A DNA stretch of 6,137 nucleotides, taken from an uncultured Blautia sp. (lineage in GTDB: Bacteria > Bacillota > Clostridia > Lachnospirales > Lachnospiraceae). The position numbers were made by a program, and so were the translations under genes. The notes under the pieces were generated by a model that worked only from the letters and a program-made list of their open reading frames with translations, was not told where the DNA came from and searched no databases. Positions 5,964-6,137 of the stretch are shown here, one piece after another. The stretch lies in assembly GCA_934409175.1 (NCBI GenBank), contig CAKRVX010000106.1:1-6137 (forward strand), written 5' to 3'. Every line of letters starts with the position of its first letter. The first letter of the stretch is position 1.

Positions 5964-6091
5964 TGGTTCCAGTTTATAAAGGATAGGAGTAATTTTATAT
6001 GTGAACTTCCAGTAATTTTTCCGCCTAAAGAAAAAAGAACAAAAATAAAATCATAAAAAATATAATGGTATCGTAATTTAAGACACTTCAA

Positions 6092-6120
6092 GAGACATTT
6101 CTTAATGAATCTGATATACT
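6092..6120 (+). promoter_or_regulatory. Probable promoter for a gene beyond the right edge
   Basis: GAGACA (6092-6097, four of six matches to TTGACA) and TATACT (6115-6120) are 17 bp apart, with TG at 6112-6113 making an extended -10. It points rightward, divergent from the symporter. No coding start is visible before the window ends. The stretch from 5964 to 6091 shows no gene or other clear element. Confidence 0.42.
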
Positions 6121-6137
6121 GTAAACACTACAGAAAG

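Noticed and set aside
5985..6004. Start-stop mini-ORF (AGGAG then ATGTGA at 5999-6004)
   Set aside because: A ribosome-site-like AGGAG before ATG-TGA is striking, but in AT-rich intergenic DNA it is easily chance and encodes one residue.

Overview
The window reads as a low-to-moderate-GC Clostridia chromosome, most likely a gut Lachnospiraceae-type anaerobe. This rests on strong AGGAGG ribosome sites, sigma-A style TTGNNN/TATAAT promoters, AT-rich intergenic DNA and a 4-hydroxybutyrate dehydrogenase that closely resembles the Clostridium kluyveri enzyme. The genus is an inference.

Layout. Positions 1 to about 64 look like the right end of an IS200/IS605-type (TnpB) element: two consecutive hairpins, the second followed by GAGGAT. 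Directly behind it is a PucR/CdaR-type regulator whose N-terminus is missing; it looks cut by the insertion. Next comes a regulatory region with palindromic half-sites, an extended -10 promoter (1007-1034) and an intrinsic terminator (about 1068-1112) lying between that promoter and the next gene. A three-gene + strand unit follows: a class III aminotransferase (gabT-like, 1146-2519), a 154-residue remnant of an APC amino-acid permease (2643-3107), and 4-hydroxybutyrate dehydrogenase (3114-4235). A perfect 18-bp bidirectional terminator (4291-4335) separates it from a convergent AGCS sodium:alanine/glycine symporter on the - strand (4360-5742). The symporter has its own promoter (5876-5904) and its own terminator hairpin in the leader (5812-5858). 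The right edge (6092-6120) holds a probable promoter for a gene beyond the window.

Function. The aminotransferase would convert 4-aminobutyrate (GABA) plus 2-oxoglutarate to succinic semialdehyde plus glutamate. The dehydrogenase would reduce the semialdehyde to 4-hydroxybutyrate with NADH. A permease between the two enzymes would naturally be the amine importer, but here it keeps only its first two membrane segments joined in frame to what looks like the permease's C-terminal tail, so about two thirds of the protein is missing. With the regulator also truncated, the module appears to keep intact enzymes while having lost its control protein and its dedicated transporter. The most notable non-coding feature is that both amino-acid units carry a similar short leader with an ACAAAGGCGT...CGCCTTTTT terminator between promoter and gene, suggesting regulation by premature termination.
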